This document shows, piece after piece, positions 7,821-15,876 of a stretch of DNA of 64,000 bases. The DNA is from Rhodocyclaceae bacterium (lineage in GTDB: Bacteria > Pseudomonadota > Gammaproteobacteria > Burkholderiales > Rhodocyclaceae). Within the stretch, counting starts at the first letter, position 1. Each line of letters begins with the position of its first letter. A program made the position numbers and the translations under genes. The DNA is taken from contig JAPKHL010000001.1 in NCBI GenBank assembly GCA_026646875.1, positions 54,234 to 118,233 of the forward strand, given 5' to 3'. The notes under the pieces were generated by a model. That model worked only from the letters and a program-made list of their open reading frames with translations. It was not told where the DNA came from and made no database searches.

Positions 7821-8927
7821 ATGCCCCTGCCCAGCTTCGACCCGACGACCTACGCCGCGCAACTGGCCGACAAGGTCGCGCGATTCACGAACGACTTCGC
7901 CCCCTTCGGCGTTCCCGCGCCCACCGTGTTCGCCTCGGCACCGCGGCATTACCGCCTGCGCGCCGAATTCCGCATCTGGCACGAGGGCGCGCGGATGGAT
8001 TACGCGATGTTCGATCCCGCCGCGCCGAAAACGCCGGTGCCGATCGAGGATTTTCCGCCCGCGGCGGCGCCCATCGGCACCCTGATGCCGCGCCTGCGCG
8101 ACCGCCTGCGGGACGACCCGCTGCTGCGCCGCGCCCTCTTCCAGATCGACTTTCTCGCCACGCTGAGCGGCGAACTGATGGTTACCCTGATCTACCATCG
8201 CCGCCTCGACGCGGACTGGGAAAGCGCCGCGCATGCGCTGGCCGGCGAACTCGGGATCCAGCTGATCGGCCGCAGCCGGGGGCAGAAGCTCGTCATCGGC
8301 CGTGACTGGCTGCAGGAGTCCTTCGAATTCGCCGACCCGGCGACGCCCGCCGGCCGCCACTTGCGCTACCGGCAGATCGAAGGCAGCTTCAGCCAGCCCA
8401 ACGGCGGCGTGAACCGGCAGATGCTCGGCTGGGCCTGCGCCCGCACCGACGGCCTGGGCGGTGACCTGCTCGAGCTGTACTGTGGCAACGGCAACTTCAC
8501 GGTGGCGCTGGCGCCACGCTTCCGACGCGTGCTGGCCACCGAGGTCAGCAAGTCCTCGGTGCAGGCCGCGCGGCACAACCTGATCGACAACGGTATCGAC
8601 AACGTCGAACTGGTGCGCATGTCGAGCGACGAGATCAGCGCCGCCCTCGCCCGCACCCGGCCGTTCCAGCGCATGAAGCACATCGACCTGGACAGCTACC
8701 GCTTCAGCACGCTGTTCGTCGACCCGCCGCGCAGCGGGCTGGACGCGGCAACCTGCGCGCTGGCCCGGGAATTCCCGCACATCCTGTACATCTCGTGCAA
8801 TCCGGAAACCCTGCGGGAAAACGTCGCAGCGCTGCAGGCCACCCACGCCATCGCCGCCGCCGCCGTGTTCGACCAGTTTCCCTACACGCCGCACCTCGAG
8901 TGCGGCCTGCTGCTGAGCCGCCGCTGA
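7821..8927 (+). CDS. trmA: TrmA, tRNA (uridine-54-C5)-methyltransferase
   Basis: 368 residues (E. coli 366). SAM-dependent formation of ribothymidine at position 54 of tRNAs. An N-terminal RNA-binding part is followed by the Rossmann fold: GSFSQPN, LYCGNGNFTVAL (SAM-binding), VDPPRSGLDAAT, then ISCNPETL with the catalytic Cys and the C-terminal PYTPHLECGLLL containing the general-base Glu. The ATG at 7821 matches the family N-terminus (MPLPSFDPTTYAAQLADK); the track start is an artefact. Confidence 0.95.
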   Translation: MPLPSFDPTTYAAQLADKVARFTNDFAPFGVPAPTVFASAPRHYRLRAEFRIWHEGARMDYAMFDPAAPKTPVPIEDFPPAAAPIGTLMPRLRDRLRDDPLLRRALFQIDFLATLSGELMVTLIYHRRLDADWESAAHALAGELGIQLIGRSRGQKLVIGRDWLQESFEFADPATPAGRHLRYRQIEGSFSQPNGGVNRQMLGWACARTDGLGGDLLELYCGNGNFTVALAPRFRRVLATEVSKSSVQAARHNLIDNGIDNVELVRMSSDEISAALARTRPFQRMKHIDLDSYRFSTLFVDPPRSGLDAATCALAREFPHILYISCNPETLRENVAALQATHAIAAAAVFDQFPYTPHLECGLLLSRR

Positions 8928-8949
8928 ACGCGGCGCTGCCCACCGAAGG

Positions 8950-9186
8950 TCAGGCCGGCTCGTCGCCGGCCTTGTCGTCCGCCGCCGGGGTGTCGCTGCC
9001 GGGGGGTGCCTCGACATCGAAGCCCCAGTCGCCGTGCAGGTACCAATCCTCGCCGAGGAGTTCGGCGGGATGCTGGGTGCGGCTCGAACCGTTGCCGCAC
9101 ATCAGCGCATCGGTCGAACAATATTTGTCGCAGCCCCAGCAGATGCGCTCGGGGTGCTTCGGGTGCAGGGGAAATTTCTTGGCCAT
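8950..9186 (-). CDS. DUF3079 protein (small Cys-rich)
   Basis: 78 residues. The first half, MAKKFPLHPKHPERICWGCD, followed by KYCSTDALMCGNGSSRTQHP, is the conserved core of DUF3079, common in Betaproteobacteria and Pseudomonas. Four Cys (C-x2-C-x3-C plus one more) suggest a metal or iron-sulfur site, but the function is unknown. The acidic C-terminus is variable. It converges on trmA with 22 bp between stop codons. Confidence 0.85.
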   Translation of the reverse strand: MAKKFPLHPKHPERICWGCDKYCSTDALMCGNGSSRTQHPAELLGEDWYLHGDWGFDVEAPPGSDTPAADDKAGDEPA

Positions 9187-9298
9187 CGCGTCCTTGCCAT
9201 GCCGGGACCGGCAGGCATGCCCGGCGCACGGAGGAAAATTCTAGCCACTCCGGCGACCGGCCCGGTTGATCCCGGTCAACCGGCCGGCACGGCGGTGC

Positions 9299-10120
9299 TC
9301 AGCAACCGCGCCACACCGGCGGACGCTTGCCGACGAAGGCATCGATGCCCTCGGCGGCATCCTCGCTCATCATGTTGCAGGCCATCACCTCGGCGGCGTA
9401 CTGGTAGGCGGCGTCGAGCCCCATTTCCAGCTGCCGGTAGAACATCTGCTTGCCCATGCCGACGGCCACCGCCGACTTGGCGACGATCGAGCGGGCCAGG
9501 CGCTCGACCTCGGCGTCGAGCGCATCGAGCGGCACCACCCGGTTGACCAGCCCCTGCTGCTGCGCCGCCAGCGCATCGATGAATTCACCGGTCAGCAGCA
9601 TCTCCAGCGCCTGCTTGCGCCCGAGGTTGCGCGACAGGCCGACGCCCGGCGTCGCGCAGAACAGTCCGACATTGATGCCCGAGGTGGCAAAGCGCGCAAC
9701 GTCGGCGGCGACCGCCAGATCGCACATCGAAACCAGCTGGCAGCCGGCGGCGGTGGCGATGCCGTGCACCCGCGCGATCACCGGCTGCGGCATGCCCGTC
9801 AGCGTCATCATCATCCGCCCGCACTGGCGGAACAGCGCCTGCATGAAGGCCTTGTCGCGGTTTGACCGCATCTCCTTGAGGTCGTGCCCGGCGCAGAAGG
9901 CCTTGCCAGCGCCCGCGATGACGACGACACGCACCGCCGGATCGGCGGCGATGGCATCGAGTTCGGCCTGCAGCGCCGCGATCATGGCGACCGACAGCGC
10001 GTTGAACTGCGCTGGCCGGTTCAGCGTGAGCGTCGTCACGCCCTCCCGATCGTCGCGCAGGACAAAGGGATCGCGGGAGGGATCGCTCCCGGTTCCGGCG
10101 GTATTTTCCATTGTGCTCAT
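9299..10120 (-). CDS. Enoyl-CoA hydratase/isomerase family protein (ECHDC3-like)
   Basis: 273 residues of the crotonase superfamily. VVIAGAGKAFCAGHDLKEMR and GIATAAGCQLVSMCDLAVAA carry the oxyanion-hole segments; the second differs from the GGGxE of classical hydratases, and a TPGVGLSRNLGRKQALEMLL helix follows. The overall pattern resembles ECHDC3-like proteins, whose acyl-CoA substrate is not well defined. The ATG follows GAGGAGAC. The hotdog thioesterase gene ends 41 bp upstream on the same strand, so the pair probably forms an acyl-CoA-processing operon. Confidence 0.88.
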   Translation of the reverse strand: MSTMENTAGTGSDPSRDPFVLRDDREGVTTLTLNRPAQFNALSVAMIAALQAELDAIAADPAVRVVVIAGAGKAFCAGHDLKEMRSNRDKAFMQALFRQCGRMMMTLTGMPQPVIARVHGIATAAGCQLVSMCDLAVAADVARFATSGINVGLFCATPGVGLSRNLGRKQALEMLLTGEFIDALAAQQQGLVNRVVPLDALDAEVERLARSIVAKSAVAVGMGKQMFYRQLEMGLDAAYQYAAEVMACNMMSEDAAEGIDAFVGKRPPVWRGC

Positions 10121-10161
10121 GTCTCCTCCTCGTTCTGTCCAGATCGGATGCCGCGCGCCGA

Positions 10162-10623
10162 TCAACCGCCGAAACCTTCCGGCATCTGCACCGCGACCAC
10201 CTCGCCGGTGGCGGTGAGCACACCGTCGACGAGCACGCTCGATGCGACGATCACCTTGCGCCCGCGGATCTCGCGCACACTGCCGCGGATTTCCAGTTCG
10301 GGTCCGAGTGGCGTCGGCTTCAGGTAGCTGACCTGCAGCGCGGCGGTGACGAAACGATAGGCCGGCAGGGAATCCATCGCCCGCCCGTCGGCGCGGTACA
10401 TCGCAGCGGCGGCCGTACCGGTGCTGTGGCAATCGATCAGCGAGGCCAGCAGTCCACCATAGACGAAACCCGGCACGGCCGTATGAAAGGGCGCCGGCGT
10501 GAACCGCGTGACGCTCTCCTCGCCATCCCAGACAGTCCGGATGCGGTGGCCATGCGCGTTGAGACGGCCGCAGCCGTAGCAGTGCGAGAGATGTTCCGGG
10601 TAGTAGTCCTGAAAGGCTTTCAT
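10162..10623 (-). CDS. PaaI-like hotdog-fold acyl-CoA thioesterase
   Basis: 153 residues from the ATG at 10623 (GAGGAG ten bases upstream). The N-terminus carries HCYGCGRLNAHGHRI, a Cys-containing segment seen in one group of hotdog thioesterases, followed by GFVYGGLLASLIDCHSTGTA, the active-site helix, and the central beta sheet LQVSYLKPTPLGPELEIRGS. Expected to hydrolyse a CoA thioester in the cytoplasm. It precedes the enoyl-CoA hydratase gene in the same transcript; the pair may serve fatty or aromatic acid catabolism. The substrate cannot be read from the sequence. Confidence 0.82.
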   Translation of the reverse strand: MKAFQDYYPEHLSHCYGCGRLNAHGHRIRTVWDGEESVTRFTPAPFHTAVPGFVYGGLLASLIDCHSTGTAAAAMYRADGRAMDSLPAYRFVTAALQVSYLKPTPLGPELEIRGSVREIRGRKVIVASSVLVDGVLTATGEVVAVQMPEGFGG

Positions 10624-10751
10624 GGCGCGCCGTCTCCTCGTGCCCGGGTGGATCGTTGATGCCCCCATGGTAGGCAAGGCAGGCGCCGCTGACCATTGCC
10701 GGCGACGCCGTCCGCCGTGCATTTTCGGCCAGCGCGGAGCGCCCGGCGGGT

Positions 10752-11354
10752 TCAGCGCGCGGACGGCAGGCAGGCCTGGGTGGCCGGCAGCCCGGCCAGC
10801 CAGTCGGCAAGCTGCTGGCCGAGCGTGTCGCCGGCAGCGGCAAGAGCGGCCACGCCGCCCGCCGCATCGGCCGTCGCCGCCGCCTGCTCGACCGCGAACA
10901 CCTGGCCGGCCAGCCCCTGGCGGCGGGCATCGAGCAGATCGACGCGGGCATGCAGGACGCCCCGGCTCGTCCGGGGTGTATCGAACACCTGCGCGAACTC
11001 CTGCAGGTCGATCCGCAGCAGGCAGCCCGGTTCGCCGTCACCGCCGGCGCCGCGCGCGCCAAGCAGCTGGCGCAGGCGCAAGCCGAGCAGGCGCGCCGGC
11101 GGTCCCGCCCAGCGACTGCTGGCATATTCGCGCAACTGCCGGGGATTGTCGTAGGCCAACCGGTATTCGATGGTCAGCGAATCGAACCAGTGCGGCGCGC
11201 GCACCTCGACGATCAACCGCGACCAGCGCGCGTCGGCGCCGAGCGCGCCGGCCGGCGGACCGAAATCGTAGACGCCGGCCGGGGGACGGTCGCGCCCGCC
11301 GGTGGCGCAGGCGGCAAGCAACAGGGTCGCGAACAGGAGGACAGTGCGCTTCAT
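10752..11354 (-). CDS. ABC-type transport auxiliary lipoprotein (PqiC/LetC-like)
   Basis: 200 residues with a lipoprotein signal: LLFATLLLAACATG, lipobox LAAC and Cys at about 16. The mature part resembles the ABC-type transport auxiliary component family (YajI/PqiC-like) that partners MCE systems at the outer membrane. The ATG overlaps the TGA of the MCE gene (ATGA). It is the last gene of the four-gene MCE operon. The periplasmic lipid-shuttling role is taken from the family. Confidence 0.85.
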   Translation of the reverse strand: MKRTVLLFATLLLAACATGGRDRPPAGVYDFGPPAGALGADARWSRLIVEVRAPHWFDSLTIEYRLAYDNPRQLREYASSRWAGPPARLLGLRLRQLLGARGAGGDGEPGCLLRIDLQEFAQVFDTPRTSRGVLHARVDLLDARRQGLAGQVFAVEQAAATADAAGGVAALAAAGDTLGQQLADWLAGLPATQACLPSAR

Positions 11355-12283
11355 GGATTCTCCCTGGCGGGCACGGGGGGGACGAAACCCGGCTCGCCGG
11401 GGCCTGGCGAGGCCCGCGGCGTGCCGAAGATCAGGCTTTCGGGCGTTTCCTCGAGCATCCGGAGGATGCGCGAGAGCTGGCGCGAGCTCTGCGAAAGTTC
11501 GTCGCTCAGCGCATTGATGCGCGGCACCAGCGCCGCCGTTTCCACCGGATCGCCGAGCGCCAGGTCGAGCTTGCCGGTCGCCGCGCGCAGGCGGCCGATC
11601 AGTTCGCGCGCCTCGCCGGCCACCGGCAGCGCCTGTGCGCTGGCTGCCTCGGCATTCGCCAGCAGACGCTCGACGCGCTCCAGGTTGGCCGGCGACAGCA
11701 CCCGCTCGACGCCGGCCAGGGCCTGCTCGGCGCGCGCCGTCGCAGCCTCCAGGCTGGCCAGCGTGCGCGAAATGCGCGCGCGGTTCTCCGGTTTCAGCAG
11801 CTCGTTGGCGGCGGCGAGGAAATCGCGCGCCTGGCGCATCGTCTCGCCACCGACATCGGAGAGTTCCTCGATCAACGAGGCCTGCATGGCGATGCGCGGC
11901 GGCTTGCCGCTGCCGTCGGCGAGCGGCGCCGGATCGCGCCCGCTTTCCTCGAGCAGCACGTGGGCGATCCCGGTGACGCCCTGGTAGCCCAGGCGGGCCG
12001 TGGTGCCGCGGGTCACCGGCACCTCGCTGTCGACGCGGATGCGGATCAGGATGTTGCGGATGTCGTCGGGGTCGAGCCGGATCGACTGTACCTTGCCGAC
12101 ACCGATGCCCCGGTAGCGGACCTGCGCCTGCGGCGAGAGGCCGGTGACGTTCTGCCGGGCGACCACGATGAAGTCCTGGGTCGCCTCGCGCTGCCCGCCG
12201 AACCACCAGATCGAGGCGATCGCCGACGCCCCGAGCAGCAATGCGAAGAGACCGGCGATCAGGGCGTGCGAACGGTTTTCCAT
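11351..12283 (-). CDS. MCE/MlaD-domain periplasmic lipid-binding protein
   Basis: 310 residues with one N-terminal membrane anchor (about 8-28: ALIAGLFALLLGASAIASIW) and a single MCE domain (about 35-115: NVTGLSPQAQVRYRGIGVGK, DPDDIRNILIRIRV, LGYQGVTGIAHVLL). The rest is a long helical region (about 130-280), as in PqiB/MlaD relatives that build hexameric rings or tunnels for phospholipids. ATGA overlaps link it to the ATPase gene upstream and the lipoprotein gene downstream. There is one MCE domain, unlike the multi-ring PqiB or YebT. Confidence 0.9.
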   Translation of the reverse strand: MENRSHALIAGLFALLLGASAIASIWWFGGQREATQDFIVVARQNVTGLSPQAQVRYRGIGVGKVQSIRLDPDDIRNILIRIRVDSEVPVTRGTTARLGYQGVTGIAHVLLEESGRDPAPLADGSGKPPRIAMQASLIEELSDVGGETMRQARDFLAAANELLKPENRARISRTLASLEAATARAEQALAGVERVLSPANLERVERLLANAEAASAQALPVAGEARELIGRLRAATGKLDLALGDPVETAALVPRINALSDELSQSSRQLSRILRMLEETPESLIFGTPRASPGPGEPGFVPPVPARENP

Positions 12284-13062
12284 CAGTGTCCTTTCCTCTG
12301 CGGCGCGGCGGCCTCGAGCTCCCTGCGGAAGAAATTCCGCACGAAGGGATGATCGACCCGCAGCACCTCGTCCGGTGTTCCGTGCGCCACGATGCGCTGA
12401 TCGGCCAGCGCCGCCACCGAGGTCGCCAGGCCGGCCAGCGTATCGAGGTCGTGCGTCACCATCACCACGGTGAAGCCCAGCTCGTTCTGCAGCGTGCGGA
12501 TCAGCCGGACGAAGGTGGCGCTGCGGTCGGGATCGAGTCCGGCGGTCGGCTCGTCGAGCACCAGCAGTTCCGGCTCGAGCGCCAGCGCGCGCGCCAGCGC
12601 CACACGCTTGACCATGCCGCCGGACAGCTCGGCCGGCATCAGGCGGCCATGTTGCGGCTCCAGCTCGACCATCGCCAGCTTGAGCAGCACCAGATCGCGC
12701 AGCGTCGCCGTGTCGAAGCAGCGCAGTTCGCGCAGCGGGAAGGCGATATTGTCATACACCGAAAGGGCCGAGAACAGCGCACCGTGCTGGAAGAGCATGC
12801 CGAAGCGCTGGCGCACCGCCCGCTGCACCAGCGGATCGGGATGCCGCACCGGCTGGCCGAACAGGCGCACGCTGCCGGCGCTCGGCGCCAGCAGGCCGAC
12901 CATCTCGCGCAGCAGCGTCGTCTTGCCGCTGCCCGAGCCGCCGACCAGACCGAGGATCTCCCCGGCCGGCACCACGAGATCGATGTCGCGATGGATCACC
13001 GTCTCGCCGAAGCGCGAGGAGACGCCGTGCATCTCGATCACCGGCACCGGCGCGGCGTTCAC
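12283..13062 (-). CDS. MlaF-type ABC transporter ATPase
   Basis: 259 residues from a GTG at 13062 that overlaps the permease stop as GTGA. Walker A GGSGSGKTT, Q-loop MLFQHGALFSALSVYDN, signature LSGGMVKRVALARA and Walker B LLVLDEPTAGLDP are all present; the LSGGM variant with the HGALF Q-loop is characteristic of MlaF/Mkl ATPases. It powers lipid movement by the permease encoded just upstream. The track extension into the permease gene is a shadow. Confidence 0.93.
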   Translation of the reverse strand: MNAAPVPVIEMHGVSSRFGETVIHRDIDLVVPAGEILGLVGGSGSGKTTLLREMVGLLAPSAGSVRLFGQPVRHPDPLVQRAVRQRFGMLFQHGALFSALSVYDNIAFPLRELRCFDTATLRDLVLLKLAMVELEPQHGRLMPAELSGGMVKRVALARALALEPELLVLDEPTAGLDPDRSATFVRLIRTLQNELGFTVVMVTHDLDTLAGLATSVAALADQRIVAHGTPDEVLRVDHPFVRNFFRRELEAAAPQRKGH

Positions 13063-14174
13063 AGCGGCATGCCCACGTTGCGGGTGAAGATGGCGAACAG
13101 CGCATCGACCAGGATCACCACGGTGATCGCGGTAACCACCGAGGAGGTCGTGTTGGCCGAAAGGCTCTCGGTGTTCGGCCGCACCCGCAGGCCGAAGTGG
13201 CAGGCCACCAGGGCGATCAGCGCGCCGAAGGCGACGCCCTTGCCCAGTCCGATCCAGAGGTTGGCCACCGGCACCACCTTGGGCAGGGTGTCGATGAAGA
13301 AGCCGTAAGCCAGGTCCATCTCCAGGTTGGCGGCGACCATGCCGCCGACGATGCCGGCAGCGGAGCACCAGACGACCAGCAGCGGCATCGCCACGGCCAG
13401 CGCCGCCACCTTCGGCAGCACCAGGCGCAGAGTGCGCGAGACCCCCATCGTGGCCAGCGCGTCGATCTCCTCGGTGACGCGCATCACCCCGATCTGCGCG
13501 GTCATCGCCGACCCCGAACGACCGGCCACCAGCACGGCGACCAGCACCGGTCCGAGTTCGCGCACGATGCTGATGCCGAGCAGATTGACGATGTACACAT
13601 CGGCGCCGAAACTCTTCAACTGCAGCGAGGAGAGGTAGGACAGCACCACCCCGATCAGGAAGCCGACCAGCGCGGTGACCGGCAGCGCCAGTGCGCCGCT
13701 CTTGTAGAGATTGGCCGAAAATTCGCGCCAGGGAAGATCGCGCGGATGACGGCACAGCCAGGCCAGATCGAGCAGCAGCTGACCGAACAGGGCGATCATG
13801 CCGAGCAGGTTGCCGACGGCGCGCAGGGTCAGGCGGCCGGCCAGCAGCGTCAGCGGAAAGGGTTCGCGCACCGGTACGACGAAGCTCTCCGGCGGCAGCA
13901 CCGCGGCGCGCTCGATCACATGCCGGTGCGCCGGCGAAACGGTGATCCGTTCCGGCCAGCGGCGCCCCCAGGCACGCCACAGCAGCACCGCGCCGACGCT
14001 GTCGAGCCGCTCGATGGCGGCGAGATCCCAGTGCAGCCCGGCGGCGGCGCCCAGCGAGGACTGGATCGACGGCAGCCGGGGACGCAGGCCGACCAGCGTC
14101 CAGTCGCCGGCCAGGCGCACGGTACCCGGCGTGGTGTCGTCGCCGGCCAGCCGCTCGAGCGTCGCCCCGGCCAT
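13059..14174 (-). CDS. MlaE-type permease with N-terminal STAS-like domain
   Basis: 371 residues. The first 110 or so look like a STAS/MlaB-type fold (VRLAGDWTLVGLRPRLPSIQ; LDSVGAVLLWRAWG), and the remainder is the MlaE permease (VTALVGFLIGVVLSYLSSLQ; LVAGRSGSAMTAQIGVMRVTEEIDALATMG, the family signature). In E. coli the STAS protein MlaB is separate and binds the ATPase; here it is fused to the permease, a known variant. It starts the MCE operon, 6 bp after the ppx stop, so ppx and the transporter are probably one transcript. Confidence 0.92.
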   Translation of the reverse strand: MAGATLERLAGDDTTPGTVRLAGDWTLVGLRPRLPSIQSSLGAAAGLHWDLAAIERLDSVGAVLLWRAWGRRWPERITVSPAHRHVIERAAVLPPESFVVPVREPFPLTLLAGRLTLRAVGNLLGMIALFGQLLLDLAWLCRHPRDLPWREFSANLYKSGALALPVTALVGFLIGVVLSYLSSLQLKSFGADVYIVNLLGISIVRELGPVLVAVLVAGRSGSAMTAQIGVMRVTEEIDALATMGVSRTLRLVLPKVAALAVAMPLLVVWCSAAGIVGGMVAANLEMDLAYGFFIDTLPKVVPVANLWIGLGKGVAFGALIALVACHFGLRVRPNTESLSANTTSSVVTAITVVILVDALFAIFTRNVGMPL

Positions 14175-14180
14175 CGCCGC

Positions 14181-15692
14181 TCAGCCGGCGAGCGCTTCCG
14201 GCGCGCGCCGGCGCACCCGCAGCGGCAGGCCGACGCGCTGCCAGGCCTGCGTTTCGTCGCCGAGCGCCGACGAGGTCAGCGGATTGGCGGCCAGCCAGTC
14301 GGCCGGCAATTCGAACTGGAAGCCCGACGCCCCCTGCGTGGCGCGGAACACCGGCACGGCCTGGTCGTCGCGCGCGCGGTGCAGCAGCGCCGCGAGGCGC
14401 AGGCAGAACACCAGCCGCCAGGTGCTATCGGCGGGCGGCATCGCCGTCAGTTTTTCCAGCTTGCCGCGCTGCCCGAGCACCAGCAGCGCGAGCCGCGCCT
14501 GGTCCTTCTTGGAGAAGCCCGGCATGTCGGCGAAGGTGATGATGTAGGCGCCGTGCTTGTGAAAACCGCTGTGCGCGATCGAAATGCCGATCTCGTGCAG
14601 ACGCGCAGCCCAGGTGAGGAAGGCCACGTCGACCTCGTGCTCCGGCGCGCCGACGTCGATCAGCTGCCCGAGGATGGCCAGTGCCGTGCCCTCGACGCGC
14701 GCCGCCTGCGGACGGTCGACCTGGTAGCGGCGCATGAACTGGAGCACCGTCGCATCGCGCATGTCATGGTGATGGAAGCGGCCGAGCAGGTCGTACAGCA
14801 CCCCCAGGCGCAGCGCACCATCGGCATAGGCCATGTGCTCGATGCCCAGTTCGTCGAACACCGCGCTCATGATCGCGATGCCGCCCGGCAGCACCGGCAG
14901 GCGATCGGTGCGCAGGCCCTCGAGATTCATCCCGTCGGCCGAGCCGGCCCGGATCATCAGCGTGCGCAGCCGTTCCAGCCCCGCGCGGGAAATCCCGCTG
15001 GCGCGGCCGGGGTTGAGGTCGTTGAGTTCCAGCAGGTCGGCAATGGCGCGCGCGGTGCCCGAGGAACCGATCGCCTCCTTCCAGCCGAAGCGCCGGTAGT
15101 CGCTGGCGATCGTGTCGATTTCGCGGGCTGCGGCAAGCTCGGCCTCGCGCAAGCGCTTCTTGTCCACTCGCCCGTCCGGAAAGAAGCGCAGCGTATAGCT
15201 GACGCAGCCCATGTACAGCGACTCCATGAGCAGCGGCTCGACCTGGCGGCCGATGATGAATTCCGTGGAACCGCCGCCGATATCGACGACCAGGCGCTGC
15301 TGGGTCGAATGCGGCAGCGAATGCGCGGCACCGACGTAGATCAGGCGCGCTTCCTCGCGGCCACCGATGATCTCGATGGGAAAGCCGAGCGCTGCCTCGG
15401 CGTGCGGCAGGAAGGCGGTGGCGTTCTTGGCCACGCGCAGCGTGTTGGTGGCCACAGCCCGCACCGCCTCGGGAGCGAAGCCGCGCAGGCGCTCGCCGAA
15501 GCGGCGCAGCGCGTCGAGCGCCCGCTGCTGCGCGGCGACGTCGAGCAGCTTGGCCTCGGTCAGGCCGGAAGCGAGCCGCACCGGCTCCTTGAGTGAATCG
15601 AGCGGATAGATCTGGTCATCGAGAACCCGCCCGATCTGCAGGCGGAAGCTGTTGGAGCCGAGGTCCACGGCGGCGATCAGTTCGTAACCCAT
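14181..15692 (-). CDS. ppx: Exopolyphosphatase (Ppx/GppA family)
   Basis: 503 residues (E. coli Ppx 513). The ASKHA fold is visible: IAAVDLGSNSFRLQIG (phosphate 1), the catalytic Glu region with GGREEARLIYVGAAHS, then VVDIGGGSTEFIIG (phosphate 2). The C-terminal half is the HD-like domain (LTWAARLHEIGISIAHSGFH). It releases terminal phosphate from polyphosphate; GppA-like pppGpp hydrolysis is possible for some members. It is divergent from ppk1 across a Pho-box-like site, and the MCE operon follows 6 bp downstream. Confidence 0.93.
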   Translation of the reverse strand: MGYELIAAVDLGSNSFRLQIGRVLDDQIYPLDSLKEPVRLASGLTEAKLLDVAAQQRALDALRRFGERLRGFAPEAVRAVATNTLRVAKNATAFLPHAEAALGFPIEIIGGREEARLIYVGAAHSLPHSTQQRLVVDIGGGSTEFIIGRQVEPLLMESLYMGCVSYTLRFFPDGRVDKKRLREAELAAAREIDTIASDYRRFGWKEAIGSSGTARAIADLLELNDLNPGRASGISRAGLERLRTLMIRAGSADGMNLEGLRTDRLPVLPGGIAIMSAVFDELGIEHMAYADGALRLGVLYDLLGRFHHHDMRDATVLQFMRRYQVDRPQAARVEGTALAILGQLIDVGAPEHEVDVAFLTWAARLHEIGISIAHSGFHKHGAYIITFADMPGFSKKDQARLALLVLGQRGKLEKLTAMPPADSTWRLVFCLRLAALLHRARDDQAVPVFRATQGASGFQFELPADWLAANPLTSSALGDETQAWQRVGLPLRVRRRAPEALAG

Positions 15693-15789
15693 TCCCTGTC
15701 TTCAGCCTTGCGGCAACTTGTCGGCGGCCATTCTAACATCGCCCGCGGAACGGCCCGGGCGCCCGGTTGATTGCAGCGCCGACACATCC

Positions 15790-15807
15790 CTGTAACATAC
15801 CGGTAAC
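15790..15807 (+). promoter_or_regulatory. Pho-box-like operator between ppx and ppk1
   Basis: CTGTAAC, 4 bp, CGGTAAC: two direct 7-mers with 11-bp period, matching the layout of PhoB boxes (CTGTCAT-N4-CTGTCAT). It also favours the ppk start at 15877 over 15811, since a start at 15811 would begin 4 bp after the box. The binder is inferred. Confidence 0.62.
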
Positions 15808-15876
15808 AGAATGGCGGATGCATTGCGTCCCCGTACATTCACGCATCCCGTCCACCCAACCCGCACCGACCGGAAC

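Noticed and set aside
9190-9298. CATGCC repeats upstream of the DUF3079 gene
   Set aside because: Short and without regular spacing; no clear function.
13197-15596. 799-codon ORF antisense to the MCE permease and ppx
   Set aside because: Shadow frame of real genes with recognised catalytic motifs.
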